Shown here piece by piece: positions 1 through 6,792 of a stretch of DNA of 11,655 nt. This stretch comes from Acidimicrobiia bacterium (GTDB lineage Bacteria; Actinomycetota; Acidimicrobiia; Spongiisociales; SHLN01). The notes beneath the pieces are model-generated. The model ran no database searches and was not told the origin of the DNA. It saw nothing but the letters and a program-made list of their open reading frames with translations. The translations under genes and the position numbers were made by a program. The stretch's first letter is position 1, and each line of letters starts with the position of its first letter. The stretch covers positions 1-11,655 of the forward strand of contig JABDOU010000349.1 in assembly GCA_013043085.1 (NCBI GenBank), in the 5' to 3' direction.

Positions 1-895
1 CAACTGCGTAATGGACCACCCCGTCGACCACGTACGTCGGGTCCGAGTGCTTCGTCTCGCGCGACGTCTCAAAGCATCCGCCCTGATCGATCGCGATATC
101 AACCAGGGCAGAGCCTTCGCGCATCTCGCCGATGTCCGCCGTGTCCAGAATGCGGGGTGCACGCTTGCCCGGCAGCAATACAGCACCGATCACGAGATCT
201 GCCTCCCGTGCTGCTGCCTTGATGTCTGCTGGACTACCGATCCGGGTCTTGAGGGCTCCGCGGTACACGCTATCCAGGCGCCGCAACGGGACAGGATTGA
301 CGTCAAACACGGTCACGTCTGCACCCATCCCGGCCGCGATCTGCGCAGCGTTGGAACCTGCCATGCCGGCGCCTACCACTATCACGGTTGCGGGAGCGAC
401 ACCCGGAATTCCGCCCAATAGGATTCCGCGGCCCCCTGCATACTTTTCCAGCATTCTCGCGCCAACCTGAGGAGCCATTCGACCAGCAACCTCGCTCATT
501 GGTGCAAGGAGCGGAATCGAGCGGTCAGGCATGACAACTGTTTCGTATGCGATAGCGGTGACGCCTGTCTTCATCAACGCATTCGCGACCTTGGGGTAAG
601 CAGCCAAATGCAGGTAGGTGAACAGAATCTGGCCACTGCGAAGATGCGCAAACTCGCTTTCTTGCGGTTCCTTGACCTTCACGATGATGTCGCTCTCCGC
701 CCAGACCGACGCTGCCCCATCGATAATCTTGGCGCCCGCGGCCGCGTACTCGTCGTCGAGAAACTGCGATCCGACCCCGGCTCCGGATTGCACGAGAACT
801 TCATGACCGTCACCGATCAACGTCTCGGCGCCGGCAGGTGTGAGCGCCACACGGTTCTCGTCGGTTTTCGCCTCGGTGACCACACCGACGTTCAC
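1..895 (-). CDS. ald: Alanine dehydrogenase, 3' end cut by window edge
   Basis: NAD-dependent oxidative deamination of L-alanine to pyruvate and ammonium (reversible), cytoplasmic. 298 residues are visible of the roughly 370 usual for the family, so about 70 C-terminal residues lie beyond the left edge. The N-terminal domain carries K73 and K75 in IVKVKEP and H96 in YLHLAA; the NAD-binding Rossmann loop is VVGAGMAG (173-180), followed by the ribose-binding D198 at the end of VTVFD; D270 is in the LVDIAIDQGGCFE block. K75, H96 and D270 fall at the catalytic positions known for the Mycobacterium tuberculosis enzyme. The start is the GTG at 895-893, which overlaps the aminotransferase stop (GTGA) and has a GGAGA ribosome site at 902-906. 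Its context suggests that it recycles alanine formed by the upstream aminotransferase. Family identity is very secure from the near-continuous similarity. Confidence 0.96.
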   Translation of the reverse strand, partial: MNVGVVTEAKTDENRVALTPAGAETLIGDGHEVLVQSGAGVGSQFLDDEYAAAGAKIIDGAASVWAESDIIVKVKEPQESEFAHLRSGQILFTYLHLAAYPKVANALMKTGVTAIAYETVVMPDRSIPLLAPMSEVAGRMAPQVGARMLEKYAGGRGILLGGIPGVAPATVIVVGAGMAGSNAAQIAAGMGADVTVFDVNPVPLRRLDSVYRGALKTRIGSPADIKAAAREADLVIGAVLLPGKRAPRILDTADIGEMREGSALVDIAIDQGGCFETSRETKHSDPTYVVDGVVHYAV

Positions 896-906
896 GACAG
901 ATCTCC
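892..906 (-). promoter_or_regulatory. Ribosome binding site and GTGA coupling junction of ald
   Basis: GGAGA at 902-906 lies six bases before the GTG start at 895-893, and the start overlaps the aminotransferase TGA at 894-892. This fixes the ald start and implies translational coupling, so the two enzymes should be made in linked amounts. Confidence 0.8.
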
Positions 907-2214
907 GGCAACGCGTGTGACGACCTGGTCGACCCCGGCCAACAACTCATCGATCTCGGTTGTTCGTGCGATGAGTGGCGGCGACAACATCAGCTTCGCC
1001 TGGCCCCTGCTGTCTGCGCGAATCAGCAGACCGGCATCGGAGATGTAGCGCGGTAGCACCTCGCCCACCATCCTTTTTGTTGTCTTTTCGTTCATCGGCT
1101 GTCCATCAGGCATGCCGAGTTCGATCGCGTAAAAGTATCCGGTGCCTCGAATATCGGTCACCACAGAATGGGCGTCGGCAAGCCGGTCGAGCTCACCCTT
1201 GAAGTAATCCTGATGCTCGACCACGTTCTCCAGAATGTGTTCATCTCGCAAAGCGGTGATGTTGGCGATGGCAACCGCCATGACCATGGGGTGCCCGCCC
1301 CATGTCGACCCGTGCGTGAACGTTCCATCAACGGATTTCATCAAGGCTTCGACATGCGGCCGCCGAATCAACAAACCGCCGATGGGTGCGTATCCGCTCG
1401 TGGCGCCTTTCGCGAATGTGATCAAGTCGGGAACAACGCCGACAAGATCCGAGCCAAACCATCGACCGAGCCGACCAAAAGCATTGATGACCTCATCCGC
1501 ATGCAACAGGATGTCGTATTTGTCGCACAGCGCCCGAAGGCCTTCCCAATACCCCTCGGGAGGCACAAGCGCACCTCCCCCGTTTTGTACCGGCTCCGCG
1601 CTGATCATGGCGATGTGTTCCGGCCCTACCTCCAGAATCTTGTCTTCGAAGGCCTGCACAGCCGAATCTGCGTCCGGATACTGCAAGGTGTTGCCGACCT
1701 TGTGCATGTTCGGCAGCAGAGGATGGAACGGCTCCCGAATGGATTCGAGCCCGGTCACCGACAGGGCACCGATGGTGGTGCCGTGATAGCTCATGTCACG
1801 GCTAATGACGCCGGTCTTCCAGTGGTTGCCACGATTGCGGTGATGCTGTCGGGCAAACTTGATCGCCGAGTCGACAGCCTCAGATCCCGAGCTCACGAAG
1901 AACACCGTGTCGAGATCCCCAGGCGCCAGTGATGCGATGAGTTTTGCGGCGTCCACCGCCGTCGGATGTACCGCAGCCCAGGTGGGAGTGTAAGAGAGCT
2001 GTTCCATTTGCTTTGCGGCAGCATTCGCCAGGTCCGACCTGCCGTGACCGATCTGTACCACAAACAGGCCCGCCAGGCCATCCAGGTACTTCTTGCCTTC
2101 TTCATCCCAGATGTAACAGCCCTCGCCGCGCACAAAAACGGTCATGTCACCATCGAGCCACATACGCCCTGGCGTGAAGTGATACAACAGGTGTTGGATA
2201 TCAGATACCTTCAT
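892..2214 (-). CDS. Class III PLP aminotransferase, probably omega-amino acid/amine:pyruvate
   Basis: 440 residues, the normal full length for a fold-type I, class III (omega) transaminase. Visible landmarks are the phosphate-cup SSGSEA (108-113), YHG (143-145) for the ring-stacking region, D240 in LLHADEV (pyridine-nitrogen contact), the Schiff-base lysine K269 in ITFAKGATSGY, the HGSTWGGHP segment (301-309), and R399 in LLIRAD, which aligns with the flexible carboxylate-binding arginine of omega-transaminases. The start ATG at 2214 has GAGGA three bases upstream, a rather short spacing. It is the first gene of a two-gene operon with ald, which points to pyruvate as amino acceptor, as in known taurine:pyruvate aminotransferase/alanine dehydrogenase pairs. 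The donor cannot be read from sequence: taurine, beta-alanine, GABA, a diamine or another amine are all possible. No dedicated downstream enzyme or transporter for a donor is visible in the window. Confidence 0.9.
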   Translation of the reverse strand: MKVSDIQHLLYHFTPGRMWLDGDMTVFVRGEGCYIWDEEGKKYLDGLAGLFVVQIGHGRSDLANAAAKQMEQLSYTPTWAAVHPTAVDAAKLIASLAPGDLDTVFFVSSGSEAVDSAIKFARQHHRNRGNHWKTGVISRDMSYHGTTIGALSVTGLESIREPFHPLLPNMHKVGNTLQYPDADSAVQAFEDKILEVGPEHIAMISAEPVQNGGGALVPPEGYWEGLRALCDKYDILLHADEVINAFGRLGRWFGSDLVGVVPDLITFAKGATSGYAPIGGLLIRRPHVEALMKSVDGTFTHGSTWGGHPMVMAVAIANITALRDEHILENVVEHQDYFKGELDRLADAHSVVTDIRGTGYFYAIELGMPDGQPMNEKTTKRMVGEVLPRYISDAGLLIRADSRGQAKLMLSPPLIARTTEIDELLAGVDQVVTRVAGDLS

Positions 2215-2237
2215 CAGTCCTCAATTCGTTGAGCGAT

Positions 2238-2253
2238 GTGCGACGTCGCGCAC
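2238..2253. promoter_or_regulatory. Near-perfect palindrome in aminotransferase leader
   Basis: A perfect 10-base palindrome, GCGACGTCGC (2240-2249), is flanked by GTG and CAC, making a 16-base dyad broken by one extra G. It lies 24 bases before the aminotransferase start, inside the leader predicted from the promoter at 2308-2337. It could be an operator or an RNA hairpin near the ribosome site. In a GC-rich genome a 10-base palindrome can occur by chance. Confidence 0.35.
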
Positions 2254-2304
2254 CCCGGACTCCTGACGGTCTGGACGCGCCTGGGCGCCGGTGGGGTTTA
2301 CAGC

Positions 2305-2327
2305 TCCAATGTAGCGAATGCGTTGGA
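2305..2327. promoter_or_regulatory. Candidate operator, TCCAA-N13-TTGGA dyad
   Basis: TCCAA (2305-2309) and TTGGA (2323-2327) form an inverted repeat with a 13-base centre. The dyad covers the -10 element and most of the spacer of the predicted minus-strand promoter, so a bound protein would block or reshape that promoter. The divergent MocR-type regulator is the obvious candidate ligand. Half-sites are only five bases, so this is tentative. Confidence 0.3.
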
Positions 2328-2337
2328 CCCTTGTAAA
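2308..2337 (-). promoter_or_regulatory. Predicted promoter of the aminotransferase-ald operon
   Basis: On the minus strand, TTTACA (2337-2332, five of six matches to the -35 consensus) is followed after 18 bases by TACATT (2313-2308, four of six matches to the -10 consensus). This would start transcription near 2300 and give a leader of about 85 bases. A second TTTACA lies on the plus strand at 2297-2302, making an inverted pair around the promoter, but I found no convincing -10 for it. Confidence 0.45.
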
Positions 2338-2440
2338 GTGCCAGAACGATGACCTTCGACAGTACCAGATGAGACGCCGACCGCACGCCAACGATTTCAC
2401 GCTTCGCCCGTCGTTCCGCAATGGTCGGGGCCTCTGAGGC

Positions 2441-3907
2441 ATGGCCAGAAGACGTAGCACTCCTCTCATTCGTTTGTCCCGCGATGACAGCGAACCCCTG
2501 TACCGTCAGCTACGCAACGGCCTGGTGGCGGCCATCGAAGCCGGAACGCTCGGCCCCGGTGATCTCCTTCCTTCCTCGCGTACGCTGGCGCTGGAACTCG
2601 ACGTATCGCGCAACACCGCCAACCTCGCCCTCCAGGAGTTGGTGACCGAAGGGTTCATCCAGTCGATCGACCGGGTGGGATACGTCGTCAGCCAGGAAGT
2701 CGGGCCATTTGTCCAGGCCAGGCGAGAACCTCCCGGGATCCCGATCGACTGGGACGTCCGATTCCGACATCCAACAGACCCTTACCCCCACATGCGTAAG
2801 CCTCCGAACTGGTCGGATTACGCCTATCCATTCGTTGTAGGCCAGCCTGATCCTTCGCTTTTCCCGACGAGAGCCTGGAATCGAGCCGGCAGAGCGGCAC
2901 TCGACGGGGAGAATCGATCGATCAGCCTCAGCGACCTCATCGATCAAGACGACCCGCTGCTCACAACCTTGCTCTGCGAACGGATTCTTCCGGCACGAGG
3001 GATCTCGGCAACTCCCGATCAGATCCTCGTCTCTCTCGGCTCCCAGCAGGGTCTGTTTCTCGTTGCGCACGCTCTTGTCGGATCGAGCTCACGGGTCGGA
3101 GTGGAGGATCCGGGTTATCCGGACGCCAGACACATCTTCAGCAGACGACGCGGAACTCTCCGCGCCATGCCCATTGACGATCAGGGGATCCTCGTCGAAG
3201 GTACAACCAGTGGGCTGGATGTCGTGTTCGTGACCCCGAGTCATCAATATCCCACAAACGTGACCCTGGCCGTCGGGAGAAGACAGCAGTTACTGACCGC
3301 GGCCGCCGACGACGACTTCGTCGTGATCGAGGATGATTATGACGCCGAATTCCGCTATCAGGGACAGCCAACGCCTGCCCTCAAGGCGATGGATGAAACC
3401 GGGCGGGTGGTCTATCTCGGAAGCTTTTCGAAATTCCTCGCCCCGGGTTTGCGGCTTGGTTACATCGTCGCGGACGCACCTCTGATCGAGCACCTGCGTG
3501 ACATCCGGCGCTACATGCTGCGCCATCCGGCCGGGCTCCTGCAGCGAACAACCGCATTGATGATCGAAAGCGGAGATTACGCGGCCAGCGTGCGAAAGAC
3601 CCGCATCGCCGTGAAAGACAAATGGGAACGAGCATCCTCCGGGCTGGCGACACACCTCCCGGAGTGGAACATTCCCACCCAAACGGGGGGATTGAGTATC
3701 TGGGTACCCGGGCCGTCAGGTTTCGATGCGACCGGATTGGCCCGGCTGGCGCTCGGTCGCGGGATTGTCATCGAACCGGGCAACGTCTGCTTTCTCAACG
3801 AACCCCGGCCGGTCAATTACTTCAAGCTTGGGTTCTCGGGTATCGCGGCGGATTCCATTGAGCCAGGTATTGCGGCATTGGCCACTCTCATTGAAGACCA
3901 GACCTGA
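2441..3907 (+). CDS. MocR-family regulator (GntR wHTH fused to aminotransferase-like domain)
   Basis: 488 residues, typical for the family. A GntR-type winged helix-turn-helix occupies about residues 15-85, with the recognition region LELDVSRNTANLALQEL (51-67). After a linker, a class I aminotransferase-like domain runs from about 125 to 485. It keeps the PLP-binding marks: D298 in IEDDYDAEFRY, Y300, and the Schiff-base lysine K331 in GSFSKFLAPGLRLGY, plus the family-typical TPSHQYPTN (265-273). Such proteins use PLP, often with an amino-acid ligand, as effector; GabR, TauR and PdxR are known examples. It is transcribed away from the aminotransferase-ald operon, which it probably controls. 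The usual arginine of the C-terminal RLGF motif is lysine here (YFKLGF, K462). The start is the ATG at 2441, with GAGG just upstream. A PdxR-like role in PLP synthesis is possible, but no pdx gene is nearby. Confidence 0.92.
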   Translation: MARRRSTPLIRLSRDDSEPLYRQLRNGLVAAIEAGTLGPGDLLPSSRTLALELDVSRNTANLALQELVTEGFIQSIDRVGYVVSQEVGPFVQARREPPGIPIDWDVRFRHPTDPYPHMRKPPNWSDYAYPFVVGQPDPSLFPTRAWNRAGRAALDGENRSISLSDLIDQDDPLLTTLLCERILPARGISATPDQILVSLGSQQGLFLVAHALVGSSSRVGVEDPGYPDARHIFSRRRGTLRAMPIDDQGILVEGTTSGLDVVFVTPSHQYPTNVTLAVGRRQQLLTAAADDDFVVIEDDYDAEFRYQGQPTPALKAMDETGRVVYLGSFSKFLAPGLRLGYIVADAPLIEHLRDIRRYMLRHPAGLLQRTTALMIESGDYAASVRKTRIAVKDKWERASSGLATHLPEWNIPTQTGGLSIWVPGPSGFDATGLARLALGRGIVIEPGNVCFLNEPRPVNYFKLGFSGIAADSIEPGIAALATLIEDQT

Positions 3908-3934
3908 TCGATCCGTCACAAACGACCACAGCCA

Positions 3935-5119
3935 TCAGGGAACAATGACACCCGTCACCTCGCCGAAGCCGACTGTCGATTCTTCATTGCTTGCGAGCCC
4001 CCGCAACGTCACCTGATCGCCGTCTTGCAAGAACGTTCTGGTCGAGTCGTCGCTCAGCTGTATCGGTTCGGAACCATTCCACGAAAGCTCGATCAAGCTG
4101 CCGTACGAACCTGGTTCAGATCCGCTCACGGTTCCCGATGCACAGACATCTCCGGTCCTCAATGATGCGCCGTTGACAGTCATGTGGGCAATCTGCTGAA
4201 CCGGGCTCCAATACATGTCCTTGAAATTGGTCTCAGAAACAATGTCGGGAACTGTCATCGCCGAACTCCTCAGGCCGACTTCGAGGTCGATATCGAGGCC
4301 CCATGATCCGTCACCCTGCAGGTACGCCAATGGTTCGGGTTCCTGAACCGGTTGCTGCACTCGGAACGGTTCGAGGGCCGCCGTTGGCACCACCCACGGC
4401 GATATCGATGTCGCAAATGATTTGCCGAGGAACGGCCCCAGCGGGACATACTCCCACGCTTGGATATCGCGGGCACTCCAGTCATTCACGAGAAAGAAGC
4501 CAAATATGTGGTCCTCAGCTTCCTTGACCGAGACCGGTTCGCCCATTCGAGTATCCCCACCAATCACGTAACCGAGCTCCAGCTCGATGTCGAGGCGACG
4601 GCTCGGACCGAATCCGACTGATCCATCTTGTTCTTTCCTCTGGCCTGACGGGCGTTTGATCTCGGTACCTGAAATGACGATGGTGCCCGCCCTTCCGTGA
4701 TATCCGACCGGCAGGTGTTTCCAGTTCGGCAACAGTGGGTCCGCATCCGGTCGAAACATTCTTCCCAGGTTGGTTGCGTGCTGTTCGGATGAATAGAAGT
4801 CGACATAATCCGCCACGTCGAACGGGAGTAAGAGCGTTATCTCCTCGAGGTTGTGGGCGGCGGCCGTGACCCCCGAGTCGTCTCGTTCGATCATCTCGAG
4901 AAGCGTGGATCTCACGTCATCCCAACGGGCCCTACCCGCAGCCATCAACGGATTGAGGTTGGAGGCGCCGCATTCGCCAGGGAGCCGGCCGTTTTCGACG
5001 AGCATGCGAAGGGAGATGACCCGGTTGTGCAACCGGACCCCGACACTGACTTCTCCCCCGAATGCGAACACGCAGTACGGCAAGTTCGACGGGCCGAATC
5101 CGGAGTCGACATCAATCAC
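3935..5119 (-). CDS. fahA: Fumarylacetoacetase
   Basis: Hydrolyses 4-fumarylacetoacetate to fumarate and acetoacetate, the final step of tyrosine/homogentisate catabolism, in the cytoplasm. From the GTG at 5119 the protein has 394 residues, slightly shorter than the animal enzyme. Motifs align without gaps to mouse Fah active-site residues: D107 and Y109 in VDFYSSEQHATN, catalytic H114, R123, Y140 in VGYHGRA, metal ligands E179 and E181 in DIELEL, D213 in NDWSARD, Q220, K233 in FLGKSF, T330 and E344 in IELSW. One visible change is E112 where mouse has Arg (SSRQHATN). The reading frame stays open upstream to an ATG at 5233, but the extra residues run through the divergent gene and lack family resemblance; GTG 5119 starts right before the conserved VDSGFGPSNLPY block and has AGGGA at 5126-5130. 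No other tyrosine-pathway gene is in the window. Confidence 0.95.
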   Translation of the reverse strand: MIDVDSGFGPSNLPYCVFAFGGEVSVGVRLHNRVISLRMLVENGRLPGECGASNLNPLMAAGRARWDDVRSTLLEMIERDDSGVTAAAHNLEEITLLLPFDVADYVDFYSSEQHATNLGRMFRPDADPLLPNWKHLPVGYHGRAGTIVISGTEIKRPSGQRKEQDGSVGFGPSRRLDIELELGYVIGGDTRMGEPVSVKEAEDHIFGFFLVNDWSARDIQAWEYVPLGPFLGKSFATSISPWVVPTAALEPFRVQQPVQEPEPLAYLQGDGSWGLDIDLEVGLRSSAMTVPDIVSETNFKDMYWSPVQQIAHMTVNGASLRTGDVCASGTVSGSEPGSYGSLIELSWNGSEPIQLSDDSTRTFLQDGDQVTLRGLASNEESTVGFGEVTGVIVP

Positions 5120-5148
5120 AGCAGATCCCTTCGCTTCGCCTCGCGGCA

Positions 5149-5158
5149 ACGCTACCGT
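5149..5158. promoter_or_regulatory. Overlapping divergent -10 elements between fahA and the unknown gene
   Basis: Within the 45-base gap between the two divergent starts, TACCGT on the plus strand (5153-5158) and TAGCGT on the minus strand (5154-5149) both fit TAnnnT and share the same TA base pairs. The plus-strand element ends six bases before the ATG at 5165, implying a leaderless message; the minus-strand one would leave about 23 leader bases with the AGGGA site for fahA. No good -35 is visible on either side. Confidence 0.4.
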
Positions 5159-5164
5159 CTCGGT

Positions 5165-5965
5165 ATGGCGACGGACCGGACTCTGCTGGAAGGTCTCATC
5201 GACTATGCAGGCGTGTTTCCCCCTGCCCGTCACTCGCTCGAAAAAGCCGTGGATCTCTACCGGTCCGCAAAAGCTGGCCCCGATGGTTGGGTGCTTGGCC
5301 CGTTCTTGTGTCTGGCGAGCCAGCTGCCGGCATTGGGCCGGTTGGTGGCCGCCGATGAAACGATGGCCACCGGTGTCGTCCTCGATATCCCGATTGATCA
5401 GGTCGCTCGATCGGTTGATCAGATCGAGCTGAAAGTCGACTCGGGTCGATTCGACTACGGGCCTGTCTCAGCACGCGCCCCCGTGGTCTACGCCGAAAGT
5501 CGGGAGCCACAGAGCCTGGACTTCCTCGAATCGATCAAGATCGCCCGCGATCGAGGCTTGGATGTTCGCGCCAAGATCCGAACCGGCGGTGAGTCCGCAG
5601 AGGCTTTTCCTGATGTCGACACCGTCGCTGCATTCCTCATCGCATGCATTGCAGACGGGATTCCGTTCAAGGCGACGGCCGGGTTACACCATCCGTTTCG
5701 GCACAGCTCCGGGGTGGAAGGGGCAACCGAGTTCGGTTTCGTGAACTTGCTCGCCGCCACGAGAGCCGCACTTGTCGACCCGTCGGTTTTGGTTGACGCG
5801 CTCACTGCGTCACATGCCGGAGACTTCGATATCTCCACTGCATCATGGATGGGCACAGGCACCCACATCGAGGCCGGGACTGTGCGAAGTTACTTGCGTT
5901 CCTTCGGGAGTTGCAGCTTCGACGAGCCGGCCGGCTACCTTCGCGATCTGGGAATGTTGGCCTAA
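5165..5965 (+). CDS. Conserved-looking protein of unknown function, divergent from fahA
   Basis: 266 residues, soluble, with no signal peptide or membrane helix. I cannot assign it to a named family. Striking motifs are LIDYAGVFPPA near the N-terminus (11-21), VVYAE (107-111), VRAKIRTGG (134-142), FPDVD (148-152), PFKATAGLHHP (167-177, with H175 and H176) and GFVNLLAA (191-198). Short beta-strand-like stretches ending in polar or charged residues (E111, K137/R139, K169, H175/H176) alternate with helices, which would suit a TIM-barrel enzyme with its active site at strand ends; that is inference. The ATG at 5165 is chosen because an uninterrupted upstream extension of 104 codons lies antisense to fahA and lacks these features. 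The close head-to-head placement with fahA, possibly sharing -10 base pairs, suggests co-regulation with aromatic amino acid catabolism. Confidence 0.8.
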   Translation: MATDRTLLEGLIDYAGVFPPARHSLEKAVDLYRSAKAGPDGWVLGPFLCLASQLPALGRLVAADETMATGVVLDIPIDQVARSVDQIELKVDSGRFDYGPVSARAPVVYAESREPQSLDFLESIKIARDRGLDVRAKIRTGGESAEAFPDVDTVAAFLIACIADGIPFKATAGLHHPFRHSSGVEGATEFGFVNLLAATRAALVDPSVLVDALTASHAGDFDISTASWMGTGTHIEAGTVRSYLRSFGSCSFDEPAGYLRDLGMLA

Positions 5966-5983
5966 CGCAGAGCGAAGACCTGC

Positions 5984-5989
5984 CAAACT
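5984..5989 (+). promoter_or_regulatory. Possible -10 element of the MgtC-family gene
   Basis: CAAACT lies exactly six bases before the ATG at 5996, the same spacing as the stronger TAnnnT boxes before the starts at 5165 and 6793. It keeps the key A2 and T6 of the -10 consensus but not T1. There is no clear ribosome site, in line with a leaderless start, though readthrough from the gene ending 30 bases upstream is equally possible. Confidence 0.25.
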
Positions 5990-5995
5990 GGGTTC

Positions 5996-6661
5996 ATGCC
6001 AGGCGATGTAACGGTCCTCGAATGGTCTCTGCGCCTGATCCTCGCCGCCCTCTTCAGCGGCATCGTGGGGTTCGAGCGAGAGGCTCAACATAAGGCCGCA
6101 GGACTGCGCACCCACATGCTCGTCGGATTCGGTGCGGCGCTGTTCACGCTCGTCGGCGGCTATGCGTTCGAGGGCGCCGACCCATCTCGGGTTGCCGCAC
6201 AGGTCGTGACAGGTGTCGGCTTCCTGGGCGCAGGTGCCATATTTCGCCAGGGGGTGAACGTGCGCGGCCTCACTACTGCCGCCGGGTTATGGGCGGTCGC
6301 AGCGATCGGTATGACAGCAGGTGTCGGAATCATCTCGGGCGCGGCAGTGGCGACGGCCATCACCTTTGTGATCCTCAATTTCCTCGGATTCATAGAAACG
6401 ATCATGAGGAAGCGTGGAGCGATCAGCAACCGGCGCCCCTTCAGCGTCAAGCTCTCGAACTTGACCGAATTCAACCAGATACTGAATCTGATCCGCTCGA
6501 TCGATGACCAAACAGGAGATGTGGGTCTGGAGCGGATCGACGACGAAACGTACACGCTCGGCTTCGACGTCGATGAATCTCATATGCACACGCTCGTCGC
6601 TGCCATCAAATCATTCGACAGTGTCGTCGAGGCCTCAGAAATTGATCCACCAGCCCAATAG
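5996..6661 (+). CDS. MgtC/SapB-family membrane protein
   Basis: 221 residues with the layout of MgtC/SapB proteins: a hydrophobic N-terminal half of about four membrane helices (roughly 10-28, 42-60, 66-84 and 95-135, the last long enough for two segments) and a soluble C-terminal domain (about 148-218) resembling an ACT-like fold. Family motifs are GFEREAQHKAAGLRTH (25-40) and GVGFLGAGAIFRQG (73-86) followed by VRGLTTAAGLW (89-99). In Salmonella and Mycobacterium, MgtC is needed for growth at low magnesium and inside macrophages and affects the F-type ATP synthase; most environmental members have no tested role. The start is the ATG at 5996, 30 bases after the preceding gene. Neighbours give no clear functional hint, and no magnesium transporter or riboswitch leader is visible. 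Confidence 0.92.
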   Translation: MPGDVTVLEWSLRLILAALFSGIVGFEREAQHKAAGLRTHMLVGFGAALFTLVGGYAFEGADPSRVAAQVVTGVGFLGAGAIFRQGVNVRGLTTAAGLWAVAAIGMTAGVGIISGAAVATAITFVILNFLGFIETIMRKRGAISNRRPFSVKLSNLTEFNQILNLIRSIDDQTGDVGLERIDDETYTLGFDVDESHMHTLVAAIKSFDSVVEASEIDPPAQ

Positions 6662-6741
6662 GGTCCCGTCGCACATCCCCCTCTGGTGGTTCAACAAATA
6701 CGGCCTGTACTTCGACGCGGCAAGATTCGCTCGCTTCGAGG

Positions 6742-6775
6742 CCGGTCGCTCACCTTCGTGACTTGGTGAGGCCGG
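6742..6775. repeat. Interrupted dyad upstream of the MFS gene
   Basis: CTCACC (6749-6754) pairs with GGTGAG (6765-6770) around a ten-base centre, and CCGG at 6742-6745 can pair with CCGG at 6772-6775 further out. The dyad ends five bases before the TAAGGT box at 6781 and covers the place a -35 would occupy. It has no T-run after it, so an operator fits better than a terminator of the MgtC-family gene. Confidence 0.4.
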
Positions 6776-6780
6776 GCGTC

Positions 6781-6786
6781 TAAGGT
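6781..6786 (+). promoter_or_regulatory. Predicted -10 element of the MFS gene
   Basis: TAAGGT fits TAnnnT and ends six bases before the ATG at 6793, placing the predicted transcription start at or next to the start codon. AAGG inside it could instead act as a weak ribosome site in a longer transcript. Confidence 0.4.
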
Positions 6787-6792
6787 CCTTCG

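Noticed and set aside
1168..1932. 254-codon plus-strand open frame antisense to the aminotransferase
   Set aside because: It mirrors a strongly conserved enzyme, its translation looks random, rich in Arg, Pro and His, and it has no motif; such shadows are expected in GC-rich coding DNA.
2510..3070. 186-codon minus-strand frame opposite the MocR regulator
   Set aside because: Antisense to the DNA-binding and early aminotransferase-like domains, which are clearly the coding strand; charged, low-complexity translation.
3903..3939. CCTGA...TCAGG inverted repeat between the convergent regulator and fahA as a terminator
   Set aside because: Only five pairs around a 27-base loop and no T-run on either side.
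4853..5164. 104-codon upstream extension of the unknown 5165-5965 gene
   Set aside because: It lies antisense to conserved fahA coding sequence and its translation has no ordered motif; the ATG at 5165 with an upstream -10-like box is a better start.
6662..6792. Possible small RNA or riboswitch in the MgtC-MFS gap
   Set aside because: Apart from the dyad at 6742-6775 I see no conserved riboswitch core or terminator.
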